A DNA stretch of 48,717 nt. Origin: Clostridium sp. MCC353 (GTDB lineage: Bacteria; Bacillota; Clostridia; Lachnospirales; Lachnospiraceae). A model generated the notes under the pieces. That model searched no databases. It was not told the origin of the DNA and saw only the letters and a program-made list of their open reading frames with translations. The DNA is taken from NCBI RefSeq assembly GCF_018785315.1, contig NZ_WQPN01000163.1, forward strand, positions 1-48,717. The letters run 5' to 3'. Positions within the stretch are counted from its first letter, which is position 1; every line of letters starts with the position of its first letter. Below, in pieces: positions 9,215 through 16,794 of the stretch. The translations under genes and the position numbers were made by a program.

Positions 9215-9964
9215 TTACGCCTGTTCTTCGTCTACCTTTTTAATGTCAGGCTTCACTCCTGCCTTCTTAACCTTGAGAAGGCTATGAACACGTTGTGGTT
9301 CCTTTTCATTATTTTCTTGTGTAACAGGCTTCATCTCTGTAAGTTTAGCAAAGTCAACATTAATATAATTGTTCAGAGAACACTCGTCAACAACATCAAA
9401 ATCCTTGTCAAGAAGCTGTAATGTAACATTTTTCACTTCATATCGCTCTGCCTCATACACGATTATATAATGTCGATAATTTTCTTCTCGGCTAATATAT
9501 CCGCCCATAATATGATCAAAATCTTCTTCCAATTCTTCAGCCTCAAATTTTATGACACCAAAATCAACTAAAGACATCTGCTTAAACGTTGCTTTACAAT
9601 CTTTATTTTCATTATATAACAACGACTGTAAATAATGTGGTACTCTTCTACCTTTTTTCCTTGGAATAGAATGCAACGTCCTTTTCGTAATAATCGTATA
9701 AGTAATTCGATTATTTCTATCAATCAATATTCTTCCATCCCAAGCCGAACGTGTAAATGGAATCAATTCAATTCCGTCAGCTACAACCATCTTCCTCAAA
9801 TTCTCGTTGATATTATCACCCGGCATTTGACGAAGGGCGTTATTAGTTTCTTTTCGATTATCTCTAAGATAATCTTTAATATCTTCACCAACTGCCTTTT
9901 CAATTGATCTGACTACCCGCCTAAGGAGTAATTCGTTCACAACCAATTCGTTCCTGTTCTCCAC
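9215..9964 (-). CDS. DUF5986-like protein, partner of the ImmA gene
   Basis: The protein has 249 residues and a GTG start at 9964, supported by GGAGGTG 7 nt upstream and a consensus promoter just before it. I think it belongs to DUF5986, based on the region from FTRSAWDGRILIDRNNRITYTIIT (about 75-98) onward and its pairing with an XRE-ImmA gene; this assignment is from memory. Residues 1-30 are helical. The tail is Lys/Glu-rich. No catalytic motif is evident. It is the first gene of a two-gene operon with the XRE-ImmA protease, an arrangement like a toxin-antitoxin or stress-sensor pair (inference). Confidence 0.55.
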   Translation of the reverse strand: MENRNELVVNELLLRRVVRSIEKAVGEDIKDYLRDNRKETNNALRQMPGDNINENLRKMVVADGIELIPFTRSAWDGRILIDRNNRITYTIITKRTLHSIPRKKGRRVPHYLQSLLYNENKDCKATFKQMSLVDFGVIKFEAEELEEDFDHIMGGYISREENYRHYIIVYEAERYEVKNVTLQLLDKDFDVVDECSLNNYINVDFAKLTEMKPVTQENNEKEPQRVHSLLKVKKAGVKPDIKKVDEEQA

Positions 9965-9996
9965 TACAACACCTCCGTGCCCATATAATGTCTTTA

Positions 9997-10025
9997 ATTT
10001 TACATTTTTATTTACAGTTTGTCAA
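9997..10025 (-). promoter_or_regulatory. Sigma-A-type promoter for the DUF5986-ImmA operon
   Basis: On the minus strand a perfect -35 (TTGACA, 10025-10020) is followed by exactly 17 nt and a -10 of TAAAAT (10002-9997). The GTG start lies 32 nt downstream of the -10. It is among the best promoter matches seen in the window. Confidence 0.75.
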
Positions 10026-10052
10026 GTGAAGTTTTTTACTTTCTCATTTTTG

Positions 10053-10631
10053 TCAATCGCATCTATATCTGTAATTCACCCCAGCCTTTTCCGCCTGGCT
10101 TATCTGATCCTTTCACTCAATATAGTAGACACTGTTACCCTTCTTGAAATTAGCCCAGGTCTGCTTAATCCAGAAAGGAACATTATACTCTATACTCTGC
10201 TGCATGGTATCTAAAATCCATGCGTAATCACAAATCCTGGCCTCCGGGCCGGATTCCTCGCCACAGGTAACCTGTTCAATTAATCCGGTCTCCACAGGTA
10301 ACTGCGAATCTTTATCTGTTCCAGCATCGGTTCATGAATAAGCGTCCGATGTCTGATTGGCAAGTTTAGAAAAGCAGGGAGCCTGTAGTCGGCCCTGTTC
10401 TGGTTCTCGCAGGTACAGCAGATAGTTACATGGTCATACCCTTCTCCCCAATCCTCCGGCAGCACAACCTGAAATCGTTGAATCCGCTTTGTAATAATTG
10501 CAAAGTGGAGGTCGCTTCTCTCCCGAATCATTTTCCAACTCTCAGGCCTCCACTCATCGGCTCCTTCCACAAAAAAATCCGAAGTCATGCAGGTATATAC
10601 ACATTCTCCCTCCGGCTATAACTTATATAAA
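10053..10631 (-). pseudogene. DUF5131 (phage Gp37/Gp68-like) protein, main body, several stops
   Basis: The body of a DUF5131 gene is readable on the minus strand: YKL-stop-PEGE, VYTCMTSDFFVEGADEWRPE, FAIITKRI, VTICCTCENQ, then a frameshift near 10290, IEQVTCGEESGPEARICDYAW, WILDTM, and FKKGNSVYYIE-stop-KDQISQAEKAG, ending at the TGA at 10053-10055. There are at least two in-frame stops (TAG near 10618, TGA at 10110-10112) and one shift, so the gene is dead. The first 53 codons are missing at its 5' end and lie on the opposite strand at 10681-10842. Family members have Cys clusters and are common in phages and mobile elements; their function is poorly known. Confidence 0.8.
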
Positions 10632-10680
10632 TGTTTGACAAAATAGTAGAGCAAGCCGGATTAATGGGGGAGGTGGCATT

Positions 10681-10842
10681 ATGAAAATTTGGAATCCATG
10701 GCACGGATGTAGGAAAATCAGCCCTGGATGTTTGAACTGCTATGTGTACCGCAGGGATGCGGAATTCGGGAAGGATAGCAGCATAATAACCAGAACCTCC
10801 AGTTTTGATCTACCGATCAAGCGGAACCGAAAAGGCATATAA
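10681..10842 (+). pseudogene. DUF5131 N-terminal fragment, inverted
   Basis: This plus-strand frame encodes 53 residues: MKIWNPWHGCRKISPGCLNC, then YVYRRDAEFGKDSS and FDLPIKRNRKG, which is the conserved N-terminus of DUF5131 with its CX6CX2C cluster (C10, C17, C20). It keeps its ribosome site (GGGGGAGGTGG). It ends where the family continues with a (Y)KLQPE-type sequence. That continuation is found on the minus strand starting at about 10631. Flipping about 10632-10840 would rejoin K-G-I-Y-K-L in frame, so this is a small inversion inside a single gene. Confidence 0.8.
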
Positions 10843-10851
10843 AAGTATCTT

Positions 10852-11313
10852 TTAATGGATATATTTGATAATTTTCATATATAACTCGAATAATCTAGGC
10901 TGGCACATACTCCCCAGGTTCTTTAACCCCTTATTTTCACGAACATCCCTATCTTCAACTTCAAATAATCTATGGAAATCATCTTCTGCTCCCACATATA
11001 CTGGATTATTATAATTCAAAAATACTGGATTGCTTTTAAACTGATCTCCAGTAATATCTATAATTGTATGATTGTCTGTCAATAACCAAGCATGTGATTG
11101 AGCATTTTCACGTGGACCAAAGCTATACATACCACAAACATAATATGTTCGAATACCATTTTCCAATAAAAACTGAGCTAATAGATCACTTGCATCACCA
11201 CAACAACCTCGTGGAAACTTATAAAACGAAATATCCTTATCAAAATCCCCTGAGTCTCTTGCCATATCTATAGCATCTCTAAACTGGTTAACCAGTCGTT
11301 CAATTTCGCTCAT
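10852..11313 (-). CDS. Transglutaminase/papain-like fold protein
   Basis: The protein has 153 residues. The ATG at 11313 has a strong AGGAGAGGAG site and is preferred to upstream starts inside the GNAT gene. A Cys-His-Asp arrangement is visible: RGCCGDASDLLAQFLLENG (C near 37-38), SHAWLLTDNHTIIDITGDQF (H near 73, D near 83-87). This spacing fits a transglutaminase-like or papain-like hydrolase fold. It is cytosolic, with no signal peptide. The gene slightly overlaps the frame of the GNAT gene upstream only if earlier starts are used; with 11313 the gap is 16 nt, so the two are probably co-transcribed. Substrate is unknown. Confidence 0.6.
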   Translation of the reverse strand: MSEIERLVNQFRDAIDMARDSGDFDKDISFYKFPRGCCGDASDLLAQFLLENGIRTYYVCGMYSFGPRENAQSHAWLLTDNHTIIDITGDQFKSNPVFLNYNNPVYVGAEDDFHRLFEVEDRDVRENKGLKNLGSMCQPRLFELYMKIIKYIH

Positions 11314-11329
11314 TCTCCTCTCCTCCGCT

Positions 11330-11785
11330 TTAAGTATACATTTTATTTGATTGTTGATCACAATTACCATCATGAAACACCATCAGATACTCCTGCTCCC
11401 CAGTTTCTTTCTCTGTCATGCTGTTCTCAACGCGGAATCCTTCCGCCCGGTAGAATGCCACAGCGCCTGCATTCTTCTCATATACATGCAACGACAGGCG
11501 CTTTTTCCTCTTTACCTCTGAAATCAGCTGATGGCCGATCCCCTGCCCCCGGTGTCCTTCCGCTACAAATAATCCGGCAATATATTCTGCGTCCATTCCA
11601 ATGAAGCCTTGGACCTCCCCGTCTTCCTCAAACACATACACCTCTGCATTCGGCAGCACGGAGCGGACTGTCTCATAATTCTGTCTCCAATACTCTTCTT
11701 TTATAAATGGATGAGCCTTTAAGTTTCCCTCCAGCCAAATCTCCATAATTCTATCCAAATCCCGAAACTCAAATAACCGAATCAT
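11330..11785 (-). CDS. GNAT family N-acetyltransferase
   Basis: The 151-residue protein has a typical GNAT fold: an N-terminal MIRLFEFRDLDRIMEIWLEGN, motif A at residues about 70-85 (IAGLFVAEGHRGQGIGHQLI, holding R-G-Q-G-I-G for acetyl-CoA pyrophosphate binding), and motif B near 95-115 (LHVYEKNAGAVAFYRAEGF). It resembles YiaC/YjaB-type small acetyltransferases. The substrate could be a protein lysine or a small amine. GGAGG precedes the ATG at moderate distance. It is the first gene where GC content rises relative to the left part of the window. Confidence 0.85.
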   Translation of the reverse strand: MIRLFEFRDLDRIMEIWLEGNLKAHPFIKEEYWRQNYETVRSVLPNAEVYVFEEDGEVQGFIGMDAEYIAGLFVAEGHRGQGIGHQLISEVKRKKRLSLHVYEKNAGAVAFYRAEGFRVENSMTEKETGEQEYLMVFHDGNCDQQSNKMYT

Positions 11786-11918
11786 CTAATCTGACGCCTC
11801 CTCTTTCTACTGCTATTATACAGGAGCAGACATGAGATCGCAATATGTTTTTAGAACATTTGTTCTTTTCGTATTTGACCACTGTTCTGGTCTTGCATTG
11901 AAAACTTGTATTAAAGAC

Positions 11919-13541
11919 TCAAAGCTGCAGCTCCTGCCCAATCTGACTTCCTCCCAGGCAGTCCCGCCGAAACTCCTCTTCCGTTTTTATGAACAGGTTG
12001 TCATTATTGTCTGTATCCCAGAACCCAGTATAGAGCTCACCCTTCTCCGTCCGAATAGGCCGGTAAAACAGTTCTTCTCCCCAGCCGCTATCTGCCATCG
12101 CCTTCCACTCTTCCATCACAGCCGCCAGCTCCCGGTCATTTAATTCTCCGTAAGTTCGTACTGTAAGCACACCCCAAAGGCTGCCGGCATATGCTTCTAC
12201 ATCTGGCATCATGGATGCAACCCGTTTTTTAAGCAGTTCAGAATATAGATATTCCGCAAGCCCCTTCTCGGGGCAGCTTTTTAAGCTGACCTGGATTTTT
12301 TCCCGGATCATGTTTTCATACGAGAGAAGCTCCTCCCCGCTTAAAAGCTCCGGCACAAAGGATTCACTTCCATTCCAATAGGCAGTTACAGCCAATGAAT
12401 TGTATAGGCGGAACTCCTGAACAGACGGACTCAGTTCCTGTATCGGATGTGCCTTACAGATCAGCGTGCCAAATATTGTCTCCACCGGCCCATTCTCTTT
12501 CATTTTCTTCAAACCAAATTCTTGAAGACGGACATATGGTTCCAGTTCCTTCTCGATGTAAATCTGATGTAGATTCAGCAGATACTTCGCATAGCCCTCC
12601 GCTGACAACTCCTGAACCGGGAGGAATTCATAATCTTTATAATTACGGATAATCTGACACGCTGCATCTGCATCCCTGGGAACCTCCGCCTCCAGGGAAG
12701 CCAGAAGTTTCTTTCTTGACACAGTGGATTTATCCGCCAGGTTCTGTATCTCCATTGCAATCTGGTTCAGCTCCCTAAATGTGAGCTGCGGTGGCAAGAA
12801 CTGATCCAACTCCCAGATATTGCTGAGATAGTCTGCCACCTTATCAACGTCATATGTTCTGCACTTCTCCTCCAGGGCCTCCAGCTGTTTCTCCGTCATG
12901 GGGAAATAATAACAGTTCTTTTCCGGATACTTCTTATCAAATACCAGATACACCCGGAATACTGCTGCCCCAGGCTGCACCACTTCTGGATTCTGCGTCT
13001 TTCCCACTTCCGGTTTTGGTGCCTTGATTCTTGTAATAAGCCCCTCATCTGTCAACCTCTCACTGGCTTTCATATGGAAACGGCCATACGCCTCATAATC
13101 AAAATAGCCTGTCAGTTCCACCGGCAGCGTTCTTCCTTCCCGCTCAAACAGATCATGTCCATACTGGTCCAGGGATTTTATCTCTGGATGGCATTCGTAC
13201 TGATCTAAATGATCCATTGCCTCCACAATCCGCAGCAAAGAATCCGGCTTTTCATTCTGCAGCACAGTCTCGAAGATAGCCCGCTCCTGTTCCGACCAGG
13301 AACCAATCTTTGCGGCAAGGTAGTTTAACTGCCCCAGGTTTGACTCCTGAAACACAAATTCTCCGATTAACAGATGAGTCAGACCGGCCACCGGCGCTTC
13401 CACATCTCCTATGAATGGAAACATCCTGGAAGGATGGTAACCAGCCAGTTTCTTCTGGACCTGCTCTGCCTGTTCCTCCGAGGCCGGCAGCTTCATCCAG
13501 ATTCCGCCATCCCAGTTTTCACGCTTCACAAACACTTCCAT
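11919..13541 (-). CDS. ArdA-type antirestriction protein with long C-terminal extension
   Basis: The 540-residue protein starts with an ArdA-like domain (about 1-165). The hallmark is near its end: LTGYFDYEAYGRFHM at 143-157, preceded by LGQLNYLAAKIGSWSEQERA and SLLRIVEAMDHLDQYECHPEI. ArdA is an acidic DNA mimic that blocks type I restriction during conjugative entry (established). ArdA proteins are usually about 165 residues. The remaining 370 residues contain two further segments with a similar pattern (FRVYLVFDKKYPEKN...LEALEEK.., and FGTLICKAHPIQEL...), perhaps divergent extra modules. The gene is acidic overall. It lies 54 nt downstream of a second element-type gene, with a good GGGAGCAGGG site. 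Antirestriction is likely for the N-terminal domain only. Confidence 0.7.
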   Translation of the reverse strand: MEVFVKRENWDGGIWMKLPASEEQAEQVQKKLAGYHPSRMFPFIGDVEAPVAGLTHLLIGEFVFQESNLGQLNYLAAKIGSWSEQERAIFETVLQNEKPDSLLRIVEAMDHLDQYECHPEIKSLDQYGHDLFEREGRTLPVELTGYFDYEAYGRFHMKASERLTDEGLITRIKAPKPEVGKTQNPEVVQPGAAVFRVYLVFDKKYPEKNCYYFPMTEKQLEALEEKCRTYDVDKVADYLSNIWELDQFLPPQLTFRELNQIAMEIQNLADKSTVSRKKLLASLEAEVPRDADAACQIIRNYKDYEFLPVQELSAEGYAKYLLNLHQIYIEKELEPYVRLQEFGLKKMKENGPVETIFGTLICKAHPIQELSPSVQEFRLYNSLAVTAYWNGSESFVPELLSGEELLSYENMIREKIQVSLKSCPEKGLAEYLYSELLKKRVASMMPDVEAYAGSLWGVLTVRTYGELNDRELAAVMEEWKAMADSGWGEELFYRPIRTEKGELYTGFWDTDNNDNLFIKTEEEFRRDCLGGSQIGQELQL

Positions 13542-13595
13542 TTAAGCCCTGCTCCCTTCCTCATTCCTTCTATAATTTAATATGGTTCCGATGAT

Positions 13596-14057
13596 TTAAG
13601 TAAGGATATTACTCGGCAGCACTCCCACCTGTTCATTCTGCCCCTGGGATTCTCCTTCCTTCTGTCCCTGAACCAATTCTTCCGACTGAAACAGGGACAG
13701 ATATCCATTGACCGCCTCCGCTATCTTCTGGTAGTCCTCCTCTTCCATCTCACAATTCCACCAGACAGAATCTATATACGAGCTCAATTCCGGCCCTACC
13801 ATCCGTTCCCCTTCCGTTTCTTGTTTCAGTCCGGTCACATCACTGATCAAAAACTTCATCTGATCCACCAACCCATTGGTGCGCTCCAGCACCGAGACGG
13901 TAAGACGGGTATACCCACTGTCCATAAAGCCCTGTCCCAGCTCAATCTTCCCTCTGAGATTCTCCTCCAGTCTCCCATAGCAGGCTTTCCCCACATAATG
14001 CATATCCTGCATTTCAATCCGCCCTTCAAACATTTTTTTCAACTCTTCCGATACCAT
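13596..14057 (-). CDS. Element-borne conserved protein upstream of ardA
   Basis: The protein has 153 residues with a GGAGGA site before the ATG. The pattern LKKMFEGRIEMQDMHYVGKACYGRL, then LTVSVLERTNGLVDQMKFLISD, recurs in a family I recall next to ardA genes in Clostridia conjugative elements. The C-terminus is Gln/Glu-rich (about 125-148) and looks disordered. No catalytic motif is visible. It is paired with the ArdA-type gene (same strand, 54 nt apart), which suggests a role in establishment of the element after transfer (inference). Confidence 0.55.
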   Translation of the reverse strand: MVSEELKKMFEGRIEMQDMHYVGKACYGRLEENLRGKIELGQGFMDSGYTRLTVSVLERTNGLVDQMKFLISDVTGLKQETEGERMVGPELSSYIDSVWWNCEMEEEDYQKIAEAVNGYLSLFQSEELVQGQKEGESQGQNEQVGVLPSNILT

Positions 14058-14107
14058 TGTGCTGTTCCTCCATTTCTACCGTTCCTCCCCCCTATAATAC
14101 CAACAAT

Positions 14108-14153
14108 AAAACCCCCAGCGGTGATAAGGATATCACATGGTGTCTGGGGACTT
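14108..14153 (-). terminator. Terminator-like hairpin after the recombinase genes
   Basis: CCCCAG at 14113-14118 pairs with CTGGGG at 14144-14149, and an inner GATAAGGATATC arm may add pairs. On the minus strand it is followed by GGTTTTATT. It lies 60 nt after the recombinase stop and before the next gene. Confidence 0.6.
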
Positions 14154-14211
14154 TATTCTTGCCACTGTCAGGATCCCGGCAGGCAGGAACCCGTTGATTC
14201 TGCCGCCGGTC

Positions 14212-15867
14212 TTAGTCATATTCATTGATTCTCTGGGACATCACAATCCCTGAGTGGAACTGTATTTCAATCTTATCTTCGCTAATTACCATGATGGCCT
14301 TAATCAGCCGCCTGACCAGTTCGTCATCAAACTGGCGTTTTAGGTAGTTGGTCTTTTGGATGTACTGACCCATACCTTCCACTCTCTGGTCGTAGGCTTC
14401 GGCCAGCTGCTTTTCCCGGCTCAGCTCTGTCCTCTTTTTCTTGAAGGCCCGGATCTGGTCCGCGATCTCCCGGTACGCCCGGGCGAACTCCTCATCGGCG
14501 CTCTCCGTTTTGGTGCTGTCCTCGATTAGGGCCAGCATCTGTTTCTGCAGCGCATCGATCTTCTCATCATATTCGGTTGGCTCCACGTTATCCGAGTAGC
14601 TGCCCAGGATCCGGATGACATTATTCCGGAAGGCATCGATGAACTCCCCTTCATCCTTTACCACGGAGTTGACGGCCTCCATAATCGCTTCGTAGAGCGC
14701 TTTTTCTTCCAGGCTGGGGGAATGTTTACACTTCTTGGTTCCGCTCTTCAAGCGGCTGTAACAGCGCCACACCGGCTTCTTTGCACCGCCGTTCACCCAT
14801 ACCTGCCTGCGGTAAGGCTGTCCGCACTCTTTGCAGTACATGATGTCGGCCAGCACATACTTGGAACTATATTTTCCCCGGATGGTGGTTCCCTTCTTTT
14901 TTGCCGGGCGGTAAACATTCGCCCGGCGGGCCCGTTCCTCCTGTACCTGGTAAAACAGTTCCCGAGGGATAATCGCTTCATGGTTGCCCTCGATGTAATA
15001 CTGCGGTACGATTCCTTTATTGACCGCCCTCTTCTTTTCCAGGAAATCCACGGTATAGGTTTTTTGCAGCAGCGCATCCCCCATATATTTTTCATTCATC
15101 AGCATTTTGGAAATCACCGTGGCATGCCACACGGTGTTTCCTGTCACAGTCCGAATTCCTTCCTTTGTAAGCGTCTCTGCAATTTTGTTAATGCTGTTTC
15201 CTTCCAGGTATAACCGGAAGATTCTGCGGACCAGTTTTGCCTCATCCGGCACGATGACCAGATTTCCTTCTTCATCCTTGGTGTATCCCAAAAATTTATT
15301 GTGATTTACATACACCACTCCGTTTTCAAACTGCCTCACATACCCCCAGTGGACATTTTCACTCAAGTTACGGCTTTCCTCCTGGGCCTGGCTGCTTAGA
15401 ATGGTGATCAGCATTTCCCCTCCATCCCCCAGGGTATTGATGTTCTCCTTTTCAAAATACACGGCGATATTCTTTGCCTTTAATTTTCGGATATGGGTAA
15501 GGGAGTCTACCGTGTTCCTGGCAAAGCGGCTGATGGATTTTGTGATGACCATATCAATTTTCCCTGCCATACAGTCATCAATCATTGCTTGAAAGTCATT
15601 CCGCTTACGGGTCATGGTAGCGCTCTTCCCGTCATCTGCATAGATTCCTGCAAACACCCATTCCGGGTTGCTGTTGATTTTTTCTGTATAATAATTCACC
15701 TGTGCTTCATAGCTGGTCTCCTGCTGTTCCTGCAAGGTACTGACCCGGCAGTAGGCGGCTACCCGCAGCCGCTTATATTGGGCCCTTGTATCACGGCTGA
15801 ATTCCGGATTGGCTGGAATTACAGAGATGTTTTTCTTTACAACGGTTGCTGTTCTGGCCCGTCTCAT
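14212..15867 (-). CDS. Large serine recombinase, catalytic
   Basis: The 551-residue protein has the full large-serine-recombinase layout. The resolvase domain is at about 35-185, with YCRVSTLQ (catalytic Ser about 43) and ITKSISRFARNTVDSL. The recombinase domain follows (about 200-310), then a zinc-ribbon pair (CKECGQPYRRQ... CYSRLKSGTKKC, about 345-390) and a long coiled coil (about 440-510). It starts within the end of the upstream recombinase gene (77-nt overlap), with AGGGAGGAAA before the ATG. It should catalyse integration or excision of the element using short attachment sites. With its two upstream relatives it forms a three-gene set, all minus strand. Confidence 0.93.
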   Translation of the reverse strand: MRRARTATVVKKNISVIPANPEFSRDTRAQYKRLRVAAYCRVSTLQEQQETSYEAQVNYYTEKINSNPEWVFAGIYADDGKSATMTRKRNDFQAMIDDCMAGKIDMVITKSISRFARNTVDSLTHIRKLKAKNIAVYFEKENINTLGDGGEMLITILSSQAQEESRNLSENVHWGYVRQFENGVVYVNHNKFLGYTKDEEGNLVIVPDEAKLVRRIFRLYLEGNSINKIAETLTKEGIRTVTGNTVWHATVISKMLMNEKYMGDALLQKTYTVDFLEKKRAVNKGIVPQYYIEGNHEAIIPRELFYQVQEERARRANVYRPAKKKGTTIRGKYSSKYVLADIMYCKECGQPYRRQVWVNGGAKKPVWRCYSRLKSGTKKCKHSPSLEEKALYEAIMEAVNSVVKDEGEFIDAFRNNVIRILGSYSDNVEPTEYDEKIDALQKQMLALIEDSTKTESADEEFARAYREIADQIRAFKKKRTELSREKQLAEAYDQRVEGMGQYIQKTNYLKRQFDDELVRRLIKAIMVISEDKIEIQFHSGIVMSQRINEYD

Positions 15868-16792
15868 CCGGTTTCCTCCCTTCTGCTGCTTCCTGGATAG
15901 GAAGCTCGATTTTTACACCATTCATTAATTCAAATTCGAACCGTCTGTCCTTGTGAACGGTAATTCGATGTATCGTTGCCTTAAAAAGTTCACTATTAAA
16001 TTCTTTTTGGAGTAGGTTTTCTTCCAGGGCTGTTTTTAGTTTTTCTGTCTGGTAATTCTGGTCCTGAATTTTGGACACCCGGTACTGTAATCTGGCCCGC
16101 TCATAAATCAGCCGTACCATCTCCTCGGATGGATACTCCGGCTTTTCCTCCAATTCCTGCAGCTTTCTGGTCAGTTCTGCCGCCTCACGGCTATATGGCA
16201 GGCCCTGCATGATGGTTTCCGGCTCTATTTGGAACCTCCCATCCTTCACCCCTCTCATCAGTTCCATAAATGCTTGGATGATCTGGCTGTCTACCAGGAA
16301 TATGTTCCGGCAGCACACCCTGTTTTCATTTATGTAGTGCTTACACTTCCAGACGATTTTTTCTCCCGGCTGTTTACAGTGCTCCAAGTACCGGCGGTAG
16401 GGCTGCCCGCAGACTCCACAGACCAGACTGCCTGCGAACATAGAGCGATTCCTGAAGCTGTTAGGCTGCATGATGCGCCCCAACTCCCTGCTCTTTTCTA
16501 TCCTGCGCTCCTGTACCTTGGTGAACAGTTCTGCTTCTATCATTGTTGGATAAAATTCATCTCCCAGATACTTTCGGTTCTCCAGGATTTTTCCAACCGT
16601 CCCATGATTCCACACTGGCTTATGGTTTGCATTGAGCGCCCCCTGTTCTGTAAGTTTTCTCGCAAGCTCATACAGGGAAGCTCCTTCTGAATACTCCCGG
16701 AAGATTCGATTTATAATCTCTGCCGTTTCTGGATCAATTACTATTTTTCCTTCCGCCATCCGATATCCCAGCGGCATATGGCGTTGTCTCAT
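15791..16792 (-). CDS. Recombinase-domain protein lacking the serine catalytic domain
   Basis: The 333-residue protein (ATG at 16792; a TTG at 16798 overlaps the upstream stop) begins directly at the recombinase domain: MPLGYRMAEGKIVIDPETAE. It then has the zinc ribbon (CGVCGQPYRRY... CKHYINENRVCC, about 145-180) and a coiled coil. The resolvase domain with the catalytic Ser is absent, and the start sits 2 nt after the previous gene with a shared AGGAGG site, so this is a real gene form and not a visible truncation of a longer frame. It may act as a DNA-binding accessory subunit that sets site choice or direction for the two full-length recombinases (inference). Confidence 0.85.
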   Translation of the reverse strand: MRQRHMPLGYRMAEGKIVIDPETAEIINRIFREYSEGASLYELARKLTEQGALNANHKPVWNHGTVGKILENRKYLGDEFYPTMIEAELFTKVQERRIEKSRELGRIMQPNSFRNRSMFAGSLVCGVCGQPYRRYLEHCKQPGEKIVWKCKHYINENRVCCRNIFLVDSQIIQAFMELMRGVKDGRFQIEPETIMQGLPYSREAAELTRKLQELEEKPEYPSEEMVRLIYERARLQYRVSKIQDQNYQTEKLKTALEENLLQKEFNSELFKATIHRITVHKDRRFEFELMNGVKIELPIQEAAEGRKPDETGQNSNRCKEKHLCNSSQSGIQP

Positions 16793-16794
16793 TC

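Noticed and set aside
14722-15213. Plus-strand frame opposite a serine recombinase
   Set aside because: It mirrors the recombinase gene, with no ribosome site or family match.
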